Position numbers and translations under genes: made by a program
Part shown: one piece after another, positions 10,466 through 21,829 of the stretch
Layout: each line of letters opens with the position of its first letter
Position numbering within the stretch: position 1 is the first letter of the stretch
Assembly (NCBI GenBank): GCA_028825445.1
Contig: JAPKAD010000010.1
Span: forward strand, 1-64,000
Source: Octadecabacter sp.
GTDB taxonomy: Bacteria; Pseudomonadota; Alphaproteobacteria; Rhodobacterales; Rhodobacteraceae
Length of the DNA stretch: 64,000 nucleotides
Direction: 5' to 3'
The notes under the pieces: model-generated
Databases searched by the model: none
The model's input: only the letters and a program-made list of their open reading frames with translations
Told to the model about the DNA's origin: nothing

Positions 10466-11854
10466 ATGTCACAAAACCCTCCAAGCCTTCGTCCGGACCT
10501 AGCACCAAAAATTGTAACGCCTGATACTCGTCGAGGTAATCAACCAACCATCGGGATGGTGTCATTGGGCTGCCCAAAGGCGTTGGTGGACAGCGAACGC
10601 ATCCTTACGCGGCTGCGAGCCGAAGGCTATGCAATCAGCCCTGATTACGCAGGTGCGGATGCAGTGATCGTTAACACCTGTGGGTTCTTGGATAGTGCCA
10701 AGGCTGAAAGCCTTGATGCTGTTGGTGAGGCCCTCACGGAAAATGGCAAGGTCATAGTCACTGGCTGCTTGGGCGCGGAACCTAACTACATTCGCGAACA
10801 TCACCCGCGAATCCTTGCGGTGACAGGCCCGCACCAATACGAACAAGTGCTAGACGCGGTGCATGCCGCCGTCCCGCCGTCACCCGACCCATTCATTGAC
10901 CTGCTGCCGGCGTCTGGCGTGTCGCTAACTCCACGCCACTACAGCTACCTCAAAATTTCCGAAGGCTGTAACCACAAATGTAAATTCTGCATTATTCCTG
11001 ACATGCGCGGCAAATTACAAAGCCGCCCCGCCCATGCAGTCTTGCGCGAAGCTGAAAAGCTAGTCGAAAATGGTGTCAAAGAACTGCTGGTTATCTCACA
11101 GGACACGTCTGCCTATGGCGTCGACATTAAACACGCAGAAATTCGCGGGCATCGCGCCCACATTACTGACTTGGCGCGTGATCTTGGTAATTTAGGCAGT
11201 GAAAACAAACCATGGGTTCGCCTGCACTACGTCTACCCCTATCCCCACGTACGCAAATTGATCCCGCTGATGGCTGACGGGCTGATCCTGCCCTACCTCG
11301 ACATTCCGTTTCAGCACGCATCAACGGATGTGTTACGCCGCATGGCCCGCCCCGCCGCAGCTGCTAAAACGCTGGACGAAATCACCGCATGGCGCAAAAT
11401 TTGTCCCGACATTACCTTGCGATCCACATTTATCGTAGGTTATCCTGGTGAAACTGAGGCAGAATTCCAAGTGCTACTGGATTGGATGGACGAGGCCCAG
11501 TTAGATCGCATCGGGTGCTTCAAATACGAAGACGTCGCTGGTGCGCGGTCAAATATCCTTCCCAACCACGTCACAGCCGAAATCAAACAAAACCGCTGGG
11601 ACCGCTTTATGGAAAAGGCGCAAGCGATATCCAAAGCAAAACTAGCTGCGAAAGTGGGTCAGGTTATGGACGTGATCATTGACGATATCGACGAAGACGG
11701 CGTCGCAACCTGCCGCACCAAATCAGACGCCCCAGAAATCGATGGGAACTTATTCATTGATGAAGGAACAGAGAGATTGAAGGTTGGCGAAATTGTGAAG
11801 GTGGAGGTCGATGAGGCTGGTGAGTATGATTTATGGGGTCAATTGACCCCATAG
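10466..11854 (+). CDS. rimO: Ribosomal protein S12 methylthiotransferase RimO
   Basis: [20 protein letters not shown], radical-SAM [27 protein letters not shown]-terminal TRAM-like domain. Confidence 0.97.
   Translation: MSQNPPSLRPDLAPKIVTPDTRRGNQPTIGMVSLGCPKALVDSERILTRLRAEGYAISPDYAGADAVIVNTCGFLDSAKAESLDAVGEALTENGKVIVTGCLGAEPNYIREHHPRILAVTGPHQYEQVLDAVHAAVPPSPDPFIDLLPASGVSLTPRHYSYLKISEGCNHKCKFCIIPDMRGKLQSRPAHAVLREAEKLVENGVKELLVISQDTSAYGVDIKHAEIRGHRAHITDLARDLGNLGSENKPWVRLHYVYPYPHVRKLIPLMADGLILPYLDIPFQHASTDVLRRMARPAAAAKTLDEITAWRKICPDITLRSTFIVGYPGETEAEFQVLLDWMDEAQLDRIGCFKYEDVAGARSNILPNHVTAEIKQNRWDRFMEKAQAISKAKLAAKVGQVMDVIIDDIDEDGVATCRTKSDAPEIDGNLFIDEGTERLKVGEIVKVEVDEAGEYDLWGQLTP
11832..11853. 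repeat. 22-bp perfect palindrome overlapping the rimO stop codon
   Basis: TATGGGGTCAATTGACCCCATA; the TAG stop at 11852-11854 lies in its right arm. Confidence 0.9.
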
Positions 11855-12482
11855 AACAGGTTTAGTCTACTTTTGCGGCCAATTGACGGGTGGGGGCTCA
11901 TAGAGGCATGTAAAAATAACTCAAAGTCATGATATTTATTAATCAACTTTAAATAAACTTCACTTTCATTCAAGCTAAAATTACTTTTGCCGTAATATCC
12001 ATTTAAAATAATCCTTGTTAGTCGGCAGGCGTTACGAACTCTGCTCAATTATTGTAAATAAACAAATAGACTTTACCTCAGCTCTTCTGATCAATCTATT
12101 ATACCGTTATCAGCTTTCCACCTTGTTAATTTAACATTTCATTTTTGGCATGTCAGTGTCTCCGCCTCTAAGAAAATCATTCTCGCGAATGGGATTGGGC
12201 TGTCAGCCATCAGTCGAAATCATTTAAAGCATAATTATTTCTAGAATCTGCGCTGACCAAGCCATACTAAATCTAAAGCCTATTTCAGCCCAGTGTTGAG
12301 TAGTTTTGTCACCAACACAAACATGCCCAGCGCCAAGATCGCTGCCAGTTGTGCGCTATCTTATAGTAAAATCGCCAATGCTCCAGACGCCACACTTATC
12401 CAGCACGATGACCAGATCCAGAACTATTTAAATAGTTAAAAAACCACATTAATTCACCAGATTTTGTTACAGCTAGACCAGA

Positions 12483-12836
12483 TTAATCCAAATATATCCG
12501 TACCGCATCCTGCACGCGGCGGAACCGATCACCACCGATACGTACACTGCCAAACCAGCGCGTGACGACAACAATTTCACCAAGGCGCGCCTCTCGTTCC
12601 AACATACGAATGATCACCAGTCCCGCACCCGCCTCACCGTCATCTGACTTGATCGGTGTGCCGTCCGGCAGGATCAAGCCCCATGTGTTGTGAGTTGCTT
12701 TGGCAAATTTCTTGCGCCTACACAGTTGCTTAATAAAGGCCTTAGCCTCAATCGCAGACGCGCATGGCCCACCCGAAACCGCATATTTCGACCCGCGGTC
12801 AGTGAAGATATTTTCGTGCACGCGCATCTGTTTCAT
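12483..12836 (-). CDS. IMPACT/YigZ (UPF0029) family protein
   Basis: THNTWGLILPDGTPIKSDDGEAGAGLVIIRMLE..VVVTRWFGSVRIGGDRFRRVQDAVR. Start uncertain (12836 or 12827). Confidence 0.85.
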   Translation of the reverse strand: MKQMRVHENIFTDRGSKYAVSGGPCASAIEAKAFIKQLCRRKKFAKATHNTWGLILPDGTPIKSDDGEAGAGLVIIRMLEREARLGEIVVVTRWFGSVRIGGDRFRRVQDAVRIYLD

Positions 12837-13767
12837 AAGCCAAACCTGCCTGATGCAGCCACTGATTACAATTAAACACATGAGGATTACTGAGCCTGAA
12901 CTGGGCCCTAACTAGAATCTCCAAAGCCTATGGTGAATATCTTGTGTACACATATTATAGTTAATTTTTTATTTCTCTGTCCAAATTATATAATGGCAAA
13001 TGTTTCAAAACCTACCAACCTAGCAGATACACTAAATCTGATGTTGGACCGCGCACTGCCCACCTATCCCATTAATAGCATTAATCTTGCCAATCTCAAT
13101 TTCACGCTGAACGCCACAAGCGACGCAGTGAAGAAATCTAGAAAATATATTCTATACAACCCAACGATTAAAATAGCAGGAATCTAGAAGATAAGTAAGA
13201 CGCTTTTATCACCACAAAAATCGATATCAATATTATGCAGCCAGTTGCCGGTGCATTCCAGCTTAGCCCTGTCTGCTCGGGCTTGCATCATGAGATTTTC
13301 GCACAAAATGACGGCAGAATAAATTCGTATTCTTAACCCTTCGTGGGCTAAATTATTCGCGTTTATGTCATTGATCAGTTTGGTTTAATCGCCAATTTAA
13401 CAGACCAGAATTTTGACAGCAGGATGATGGTTGACACCCTGCACGCGGCTACCACCGAAGACTTTACTACTCAATTTGAGAACGCAAAGCTTGAATAACA
13501 GGGCTACATTGTTCCAATATATTTAGTTAGTTTTTATGAAACCTCATTCATGATGAATAACGTACTAAAGAACAGTGTCGCCACGCAATAGGACAATCAT
13601 ATCGTACTAGCCAATGAAATTGATTGTATCCACCTGCAAATGTCCCTTGTTTTGTCGAAATAGTTATGGACGAACGTGACCATATTATCGCTAATGGCAC
13701 ATCTTCTGCCCAGGTTGACCTATATCTGGCGCAATAGCGCAGGACAGGTTTTAAAACCGCTAGCCGT

Positions 13768-14301
13768 TTAATATGATGGTCCAACTCCACGTTCAATCGC
13801 CATGCGTAGAGCAATTTCGGGCCAAGTCTGGCGCCCACCACGCTTGCGAATTTCTGATAGCTGTATCCGTGCGCCAGCCAAGTTGCCACGCTCAACCATG
13901 CCTTGGCCCATGTAGGACAGCGCTAGCGTGTTGTTGGGATCAATAATTAGCGCCGCTGTATAATGTGCCGTGCTTACGTCGAAATCGCCCAGCTTGCAGG
14001 CCATGAACCCGTAGTAGGTCTGTACCATACTTTCGTTGGGGTTAAGTATATCAAGGATGGCTCGTGCATCGGCGTAGCGACCATCATAGGCCAATTCGCG
14101 TACTGCATTCATCATCATTCGGTCATCGTTGGTGGATTGATAAAGTCCAATACAGGCCTGCGTCTCGAGATCAAAAATAAATCCCCCAGCGCACTCTTCA
14201 GTCGTTTTAGTTGAAATTGGTGGCGTAAAGTCTCTGGCTCCACTCGCAAAGCCCATTATAGGAGTGTAAGCAAAAAATGTTGCAGCAAGGACGATACGCA
14301 T
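13768..14301 (-). CDS. Secreted tetratricopeptide-repeat-like protein
   Basis: Signal-peptide-like N-terminus MRIVLAATFFAYTPIMGFASG; TPR-like helices DGRYADARAILDILNPNESMVQTYYGFMACKLGDFDVSTAHYTAALIIDPNNTLALSYMGQGMVERGNLAGARIQLSEI. Confidence 0.8.
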   Translation of the reverse strand: MRIVLAATFFAYTPIMGFASGARDFTPPISTKTTEECAGGFIFDLETQACIGLYQSTNDDRMMMNAVRELAYDGRYADARAILDILNPNESMVQTYYGFMACKLGDFDVSTAHYTAALIIDPNNTLALSYMGQGMVERGNLAGARIQLSEIRKRGGRQTWPEIALRMAIERGVGPSY

Positions 14302-14460
14302 AAAGTAAATTCCCTTTAAAATTTTCAATCACAATTTTTAAAAATAGTGCGCAAAGGTCTCTATAGCAAAACATTATCGCGAACTGTGCATAAAATGCCC
14401 TAGTATCTTAATTTTTCAAAGGACAATGTGCATGCTCCATTTGGCAACTACCTTAGATAC

Positions 14461-15114
14461 ATGAATAGATTTGACCCCTACCCAGACTTCACACGCGGCG
14501 AGCGGATTGCCGATGGCGCAGTTCACACTGTTGGCATTTTTTTTGCTATTATTGCGACCATTCAACTAATCCTTGCGGCAAGCGGTAATGACAACCTTTG
14601 GACTGTCGTCGCACTTAGTATTTATGGCACGGCACTAATTGGGTCGTTTGTAGCCTCTGCGTGTTACCATTTCACCCCTTGGGACCACTATCGTGCTGTG
14701 CTGCGCCGCATTGACCACGCGGCAATTTATCTTAAAATTGCTGCGACTTACACACCACTTGTCGTGATGATTGAATCTGCTTTTGCCTTTGGTATTTTAG
14801 GCATTGTATGGGCACTCGCCACTGTAGGCATTATTGTAAAACTGTTTTTCTGGACGAGTCCCAGCCGATGGGGTCTAGGCCTCTACCTTGGGCTTGGTTG
14901 GCTCAGCGTTGCGCTCGTTCCATCACTCATTCCATTGGTATCAGGATTGACGTTTGGGCTGATAATGACAGGTGGATTAGTCTATTCAGTAGGCGCAATT
15001 TTGTTTAACATCGAGGTGTTTCGCTATCAGAATGCAATCTGGCATACCTTTGTGTTAGCTGCATCGCTGTGCTTTTGCATCGCAATCACCATTAGTATTT
15101 TACCCACAGGCTAG
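14461..15114 (+). CDS. Hemolysin III / PAQR-type membrane protein
   Basis: FVASACYHFTPWDHYRAVLRRIDHAAIYLKIAATYTPLVV and C-terminal W(H)TFVLAAS with multiple TM segments. Confidence 0.9.
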   Translation: MNRFDPYPDFTRGERIADGAVHTVGIFFAIIATIQLILAASGNDNLWTVVALSIYGTALIGSFVASACYHFTPWDHYRAVLRRIDHAAIYLKIAATYTPLVVMIESAFAFGILGIVWALATVGIIVKLFFWTSPSRWGLGLYLGLGWLSVALVPSLIPLVSGLTFGLIMTGGLVYSVGAILFNIEVFRYQNAIWHTFVLAASLCFCIAITISILPTG

Positions 15115-15311
15115 TCATCAACGCAACACAGATCACAATCGCAAAAAAGTCTGGTATATTAAACTGTATTGATTTTCAGAACTTACGATTAGCAATGCCA
15201 CCTCTAACTATTTACTGTAATGATTTAAGGCCAACCAGTTTCATAAACGCAATTATCCTTCTACTGCGTTAGTTAAAACGCAAAGATATTGCATACATCT
15301 AAGTTTAGCGC

Positions 15312-16070
15312 CTAAAGTCCAAATACAGTGTCGCGCACAATCTGCACCCGTTCAGCATGGCCCGGGTGGGTGCCAAGGAAACGGTCACCCGGATCGGGGA
15401 CTCGAAAGAAGAAATCCGCACCGCGCACAGGATCAAAACCTGCAAGGAACGCAATAATGGTGCCAAGGCGGTCTGCCTCAAGTTCAAAATCCTTGGAATA
15501 GCTGCGCGCACCAACGGCAGCACCCATTTCTTGCGCCGAGCGAATGGCCTCGTAGCCACCGCCCGTGACGCCGGCTAATCTACCAAAGACAACCGCGCCA
15601 ACTGTTGCATTGCGGCGCTGCTTATCAAGGTGATTTTCAATATGATGAGCAGCCTCATGGGCCATCACAAACGCCAACTCGTCAGTGTTTTGTGCATCTG
15701 ATATCAGCGCTAGCGTAAACGCCACAATAGGCCGGCCCTGCTCATCAACTGTCTGAAACGCATTAGCAGGTTGCCCCGGGCGATCATCCACAACAATCAA
15801 AAAATCACAGTTCAAACTGCGCGACCGACTTCGGCATTCACGCTCCGCAATGGGTTCTAGCCTGTTCACGACCTCAATGAATGCGCGTGCCATAGCCCGT
15901 TGATCTTGCGATATATCCGCAACTAGAGGTGTGGGGGTAGGCTTTGGCACATCTACGGACAATTGTTGCCCTGCAAAATAATCATTAGACTGTATCGCAA
16001 CACCACACGCTGTCAAAGTCAAAGCACTACCAACCAGCATTAAGGCTGTCAGCATCTTGAATACCTGCAT
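15312..16070 (-). CDS. M48 family metalloprotease, lipoprotein
   Basis: Lipobox LTAC at N-terminus; HEAAHHIENHLDKQRRN zinc motif; ELEADRLGTIIAFLAGFDP; GTHPGHAERVQ. Confidence 0.93.
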   Translation of the reverse strand: MQVFKMLTALMLVGSALTLTACGVAIQSNDYFAGQQLSVDVPKPTPTPLVADISQDQRAMARAFIEVVNRLEPIAERECRSRSRSLNCDFLIVVDDRPGQPANAFQTVDEQGRPIVAFTLALISDAQNTDELAFVMAHEAAHHIENHLDKQRRNATVGAVVFGRLAGVTGGGYEAIRSAQEMGAAVGARSYSKDFELEADRLGTIIAFLAGFDPVRGADFFFRVPDPGDRFLGTHPGHAERVQIVRDTVFGL

Positions 16071-16231
16071 GGTATGAGTTCCTTTGCTACGACACTTGAA
16101 TCTATTTTAGCAGGGAACCCCGCGCCTTCCAGTCCCATCACGAAATTGTATTCGACGAACGGCCCTTGACGGCTATAAACTTGAACGCACAGGATGCACG
16201 GCGACGCAACGAGATTAAAGAAAGGACCACC

Positions 16232-16474
16232 ATGTTTACCATCGAACACGATTATGATTCGACCGTGGTCACGCTAGTAGATGACGGTGAGGTGCCACTG
16301 CGAGAAGACGTTATGATCTCCGCGTTCGAGGACTGTATCAACGTGACCCAAATCAATCCGCGATCCAACTTACCTGTGACAATCACAATGTCAATGGCGC
16401 AACTACGCGATCTGTCCTTAGCGCTGGACCTGCCAGAAGGGTCTTATCGATTTCGTGAAGCTGGAGATAAATAA
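16232..16474 (+). CDS. Conserved-looking 80-aa hypothetical protein upstream of HDAC
   Basis: MFTIEHDYDSTVVTLVDDGEVPLREDVMISAFEDCINVTQINPRSNLPVTITMSMAQLRDLSLALDLPEGSYRFREAGDK. Good RBS context (AAAGAAAGGACCACC); its TAA overlaps the next gene's ATG by one base. Confidence 0.8.
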   Translation: MFTIEHDYDSTVVTLVDDGEVPLREDVMISAFEDCINVTQINPRSNLPVTITMSMAQLRDLSLALDLPEGSYRFREAGDK

Positions 16475-17574
16475 TGACAACTGGTTTTTTCTGGAACGAA
16501 AAATGTTTTTGGCATGGTGGCGGCAATTACGCAGGCATGTTACCGGTGGGTGGCTTGGTGCAGCCGATGAATGGTGGTGGACTGCCAGAAAGCCCTGAAT
16601 CCAAACGACGCCTTAAAAACCTGATGGATATAACCGGACTGACTGGTGAATTAGACTTACAGAGCGCATCAGAAGCATCGCGAGAAGATTTGCTACGCGT
16701 TCACCCAGCTTCCTACCTCGATATATTCAAAGAAGTGTCTGACACAGGGGGGGGTGAATTGGGCCGCCGCACTCCCTTTGGCCCGGGTGGGTATGAAATG
16801 GCTGCGCTGTCTGCAGGCCTCAGCATTACCGCACTCGACGCGGTGTTGCGCGGCGACGTCACCAATGCCTATGCATTATCACGCCCACCCGGACATCACT
16901 GTTTACCCGATTATCCCAACGGATTCTGTTTGTTCGCCAACCTCGCGCTGGCCATAAAAACAGCCCGCGCAAATGGTCTGGCCCAGCGCTTTGTCGTATT
17001 GGATTGGGATGTGCACCACGGAAATGGCACCGAATCTATTTTTTATGAAGACTCCAATGTACTGACAATTTCCATGCACCAAGAACGCAACTACCCAATG
17101 GATACAGGAAATTTTTCAGATCGTGGGCGTGGCAAGGGGATGGGTTTCAACCTCAACATCCCACTCCCACCAGGCACTGGACACAACGGCTACCTGTCAA
17201 CGATGGAGCAGATCGTGATCCCACAAATCCAAGTATTCAAACCCAATGTTATCATCATAGCTTGCGGCTACGACGCGGCTGCCATTGACCCACTTGGTCG
17301 GATGCTAGCAACAGCCAAAACATTCCAAGTGCTGACCCAGCAAGTCAAATCTCTCGCCCAAGATCTTTGTGGTGGCCGCTTAATGATGGCCCATGAGGGT
17401 GGTTATTCCGAAGTCTATGTCCCGTTCTGTGGACACCACGTCATCGCCGAAATGGCAGGAAGTAATATCGTAGCTCCAGACCCGTTTGGTGAGGTGTTTA
17501 CACTTCGTCAACCATCAGAAGCATTTGACCAGTTTTTAGATGGGTTGTTGGCTGAAATGACGGCCGCGCTTTAG
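16474..17574 (+). CDS. Class II histone deacetylase-family protein
   Basis: SRPPGHHCLPDYPNGFCLFANLALAI, VVLDWDVHHGNGTESIFYEDSNVLTISMHQ, IIIACGYDAAAIDPLGRML. Confidence 0.95.
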   Translation: MTTGFFWNEKCFWHGGGNYAGMLPVGGLVQPMNGGGLPESPESKRRLKNLMDITGLTGELDLQSASEASREDLLRVHPASYLDIFKEVSDTGGGELGRRTPFGPGGYEMAALSAGLSITALDAVLRGDVTNAYALSRPPGHHCLPDYPNGFCLFANLALAIKTARANGLAQRFVVLDWDVHHGNGTESIFYEDSNVLTISMHQERNYPMDTGNFSDRGRGKGMGFNLNIPLPPGTGHNGYLSTMEQIVIPQIQVFKPNVIIIACGYDAAAIDPLGRMLATAKTFQVLTQQVKSLAQDLCGGRLMMAHEGGYSEVYVPFCGHHVIAEMAGSNIVAPDPFGEVFTLRQPSEAFDQFLDGLLAEMTAAL

Positions 17575-18839
17575 CGCAGCGTCCAAATATAGTACATCAG
17601 AAGTTTGCTTTATTTAATTTTCTCAATCTTCGTACAGAGTGAAACAATTTACTGGTCGAGCCCGCTGTCATTGGTTTGCTATAATAGGTGAATTCACTTA
17701 ATCAATTGCTGTCTACTTACTCTCAAACAGTGAAACTGCATGCAGTTCAAAATGTGGTATGATAACGTACCTGCATTTAAATAATCCCAATCTAAACCTA
17801 AAAATTGAAATGGGACATGTGAAGGGCGGGCCATCCTGTCACGAACGTGACCCCTTGCTAAGCCCGTCCAATTATTGAGGGATTAAACTAAATTGCGATA
17901 ATCCTTCATTTGGGTGGACCGTATAATTTTCTTAGGAGCGTTTATTGTCGGGAAACAAACAGCTCTAGATCCGCTTTGTTGGCAAAATACCAGCTCCAGC
18001 CTTAGGAGTTTCATAGGGTTAAACAGCCTGTTCAGCGCCCCAGACAAAGCCTTTTTCTTTAAGTGTAGTTGAATGCGTGCAGCAGCGGTATGCTGAAATC
18101 TCAAACCCTTTTTTCTCAAAAAAGTCGTCTAGTAATCCTGTTATTAAATTTTAAATCTATTTTATATCAACTGCCGGTCTCGTCAGGTTATTAGTTTGTC
18201 GAAGGCCTAAATTCACAAATGTCCACTAGGTACGATTCAAATTTAACTAAAAGTTAGCTATAATACAATGCAAAGGAGGATGTGCACGACTGGTCACATA
18301 CATCCTGAACACGACCTTCAGTCTACCCCCCACATATGTCTCGCTGTTCAGTCATTATCAGCCGCCAGCAGTGCCACGCTCTGCTAAAAATAGGTGTGAT
18401 AACTTCACCAAAAAAAATGCAGATTTGAGACCGTCCGTCAAAGATAACGAACGTTTTTATAACATAACGTAGCCAATAATCCGCAAAAATTCGCATCTAA
18501 ACGGTTTGAACCTTTCAGATCTAGATTTTATACTTTGACATCTTGATGACCGTGATTGTAAAAAGGCCTCCCTTAAACAGGCGCACATGGAAAGCAATTT
18601 TCAATGGATGCCACGCTACGAACGCAAGGCTTTTGAATGCAACATTATAGGAAAATATAATTAAAAATGGAAATTTTAACAACAAAATTTCAGAATACCT
18701 TACGATCCACCTGATGATACACCACCGCAAGGTTTCAGTTACCTATACAGCTGACGCGAAAGCCGCCAACCTAGTATTGAAGGATGTGCTAATTATTTTT
18801 ACCATGCCCTAAAATTTTGATTTATAAAAGATCACCCTG

Positions 18840-19028
18840 AAGCGCATTAATTTCACCAAAACGGACATGCGGTCGTATAAGGTTCTCAATGTCATTTTCG
18901 ACGACTGCTCCTTGCACTGTGCAAATCTAGCAAACTACAAGTTTGAAAAGGCCAATTTGTTCAGCTTTGACTTTGGCAGCACAGATTTAAGCAATGCACA
19001 CCTCTTAAAAAAGTGCTCACATCTCTAA
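18840..19028 (+). pseudogene. Pentapeptide-repeat-like protein remnant
   Basis: In-frame translation KRINFTKTDMRSYKVLNVIFDDCSLHCANLANYKFEKANLFSFDFGSTDLSNAHLLKKCSHL* has A(N/D)LxxxxF periodicity. An upstream in-frame stop suggests a fragment. Confidence 0.55.
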
Positions 19029-19111
19029 ACAACAAGCCGCTGAACTGCTTGGATAGCTTAGCTTACATATCTTATAAAGCGTAACCATTACCGTATACCC
19101 GTGATGGCTCA

Positions 19112-19453
19112 CTATTCGTAAGCCGCATCAACCATAAATTCGACCTTCAGTTCTGTCCGCGCTAATTTAGCATTTACGCAAGCACGCGCTGGGGCATGGC
19201 CAGCCGGAACCCATGCGTTCCAAACCGAATTAAGCCCTGCAAAGTCATCCATGTCTACCAACCAAACTGTTACCCGCAGAATATTTTTTCGTGACGATCC
19301 CGCTTTGATCAACAGTGCATCAATCTTATCCAAACAGGTCTGCACCTGAACCTCTATCGTATCGCCATCGGCTACTTGACCTGTCAAATAAACCACACCA
19401 TTATGTTTGACGATTTTTGAGGAACGTTCACCCGTTTCAATGCGTTCAATCAT
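19112..19453 (-). CDS. RidA family protein
   Basis: VYLTGQVADGDTIEVQVQTCLDKIDALLIKAGSSRKNILRVTVWLVDMDDFAGLNSVWNAWVPAGHAPARACVNAKLA. Confidence 0.94.
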   Translation of the reverse strand: MIERIETGERSSKIVKHNGVVYLTGQVADGDTIEVQVQTCLDKIDALLIKAGSSRKNILRVTVWLVDMDDFAGLNSVWNAWVPAGHAPARACVNAKLARTELKVEFMVDAAYE

Positions 19454-19549
19454 TCTTTTTTCCTTTAATATTTTACTGTATATTGACCCATAACCTAGCA
19501 GATTGCGCATTAAGAAACTATCTGCTTGCTACCACATCGGAGACCAAAA

Positions 19550-20128
19550 ATGCCCATACCAAACCAAGCCGCACTCGACTTTCTGCTTACGCGGCGTTCG
19601 CGCCCAGCCAAAACCCTACGCGCGCCAGTGCCAGACCACGCCACGCTGGAAATGCTGTTGACCGCCGCAGCCCGCACACCGGATCATGGTAAACTGGAAC
19701 CATGGCGTTTTATCGTGCTAGAAAAACCTGCATTGTCACGACTGGCGGGCTTGATTCCAGATCGGGCGGTTGCATTAAATATAGCGCCTGATACCCTTGA
19801 AAAATCAATCTCGCAATACCGTGACGCTAATCTTGCGGTTGCGGTGGTCGATAGCCCTGTAGCGTCTAAAAAAGTGCCTCAGATCGAACAAACCTATTCG
19901 GCTGGGGCTGTCTGTCTATCACTTCTCAACGCAACCCTCGCAGCGGGCTGGGGGGCAAATTGGTTATCTGGCTGGGCATCCCATGATCGTGTGTTTTGTG
20001 AAGACGGCATAGGCATCATGGCCCACGAACGCATCGCAGGGCTAATTTATATTGGCACTGAAACCAATGCCCCACCCGAACGCCCGCGCCCCAATCTGGC
20101 ACAGAAAATCACGTGGGTTGACGCATAA
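19550..20128 (+). CDS. Nitroreductase family protein
   Basis: LLTRRSRPAKTL..LLTAAARTPDHGKLEPWRFIVLEKPALSRL and C-terminal GLIYIGTETNAPPERPRP. Confidence 0.92.
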   Translation: MPIPNQAALDFLLTRRSRPAKTLRAPVPDHATLEMLLTAAARTPDHGKLEPWRFIVLEKPALSRLAGLIPDRAVALNIAPDTLEKSISQYRDANLAVAVVDSPVASKKVPQIEQTYSAGAVCLSLLNATLAAGWGANWLSGWASHDRVFCEDGIGIMAHERIAGLIYIGTETNAPPERPRPNLAQKITWVDA

Positions 20129-21145
20129 TATTCTTAGATTTCACAAAGGAAAATGGTCAGACGAGCGAATGCACATTTAGCGGCGTATTGCTTCTTAACC
20201 TCGGCATGCCTGTGGCACTGCTGGTTCTCAACTTCACGGATTTTTAACCCTAATTGCTCGTTGGCAATCCTGTGAAAATTCCCTTTTTGGGAGAAATCAC
20301 ATAGATCGGCAACCTGCTCAACTGGGGGGCAGTCTTGGTATGTTTATCCTAAATCGATCTCTGTAGTGTTTCCAGCATTATCCATTATTATATTGCTCTT
20401 TTTCAAAATCCTGGCAGAAACTGTCAAAATTAAACATTTCTCTAATCTGCTGATCACACCCAAATGCTACAATAAATGCACTGCGCAATACCGTATTCTT
20501 TTTGGCGTATTTATCGGAACAAATATCAAAAAGTTTAACAACTGTGTATCAAGTCTGTTCCTTGCAATGCCAATTTTTTATGCCCTAAACGATTTCCTGC
20601 TTGGCCAATAATACTTCACCCTCACTACCATCCACCACGAAGGCCGGATCATTGCGCGCCAAATACGACTCAAATACTTCTCACCGATTTGGATAGCAGT
20701 CTTTCTAATTAACTACCGCTAAGAAGCACACTGATAAACCAGTTCATCACAATCCTTGGGTAGCGATTTTCACAATTATACTGCAAAGCCTTGCTAGTCA
20801 TAATGGTCAAATTTAACTTGTTAAAGGCATCCATTTCCCCAGACTGATTTGCTCCATACCTCCACATAGTAGACCCGTCGACACGTTCACATTTGGGTGG
20901 GGATTGTAAAAACTCCCATCATTGATGCGCATTTCGATCTGTGCAAAGTGCCGTCCCCTGCGAATGCTTCTATTGCTGATTAGCTGAAACATCGCAACTT
21001 GGGTGTTCAAAGCCACCACTAAAAGGCGCTAGATGGGCTAACCCATATCTGCTCACGATTTGGTCTAATCCTCCTACAAGAAGTGAACAAAAACCAGCAA
21101 CGGTTGGCTGATATGGTCGACCGCATAGAAAAATTATAGACTTTT

Positions 21146-21382
21146 ATGTCATATGATATTCATGGCAATTCCGAGCGTTTGGCGCATGTGTTTGATCGCG
21201 CCCAAGTCACTTCAAAACAACTGTTTGGAGAGGTGGCATTGCACACAAGCGATTTCCCAAAACGCAAAATAACTGTGAAATTTAATTACTACAACAAATC
21301 CTACATCTTCGAAGACCTCACGTTTGAACCCTTTGATCGAAATACCTATTCGCCTCCCTCACCTGCAGATTTCGCAACATAA
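21146..21382 (+). CDS. Possible small hypothetical protein (or remnant)
   Basis: 78-aa ORF in an otherwise ORF-poor gap; no recognisable family. Confidence 0.3.
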   Translation: MSYDIHGNSERLAHVFDRAQVTSKQLFGEVALHTSDFPKRKITVKFNYYNKSYIFEDLTFEPFDRNTYSPPSPADFAT

Positions 21383-21829
21383 AACTTATGCGCTATCATT
21401 TGTATTGCTTCAAAGGTGGCAACCCAGCAACACAGACTAAACTCTAAGTCTAAGAGAATTGCATGATTGAAATCAAAAAATAGAATGCTGGGCTAAGAAA
21501 CGGTCACAAAAAATATGATTTACAACTAAAATATCGCTTTACCCAATGACGTGAAAGAGTGGGATATGACCCTGAAATAAATTCACCTTGATAGAATTTG
21601 GTATGCCGTCACTGAAATATGCATCCGTTTGGGTGACTGAACCTTTCAGGTGCAAACACTTTTGAACAAATGCTGTTAACGTTTGAATGAATGTAGGACC
21701 GGTTCATTTGCTGCGATGTATTCACAAGTCTTTTTTGAAAGCTTGATAAAGTCATAGAAGACAAAAATGCATTTCAGAACTGTGTAGCCAAGTGAACTAT
21801 CACAGTTTGTATCATCGTTCGCTATTGGC

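Noticed and set aside
12121-12480. Possible membrane-protein remnant (minus-strand AQLAAILALGMFVLVTKLLNTGLK)
   Set aside because: A single short hydrophobic stretch in one frame. Not enough to name a gene or call a pseudogene.
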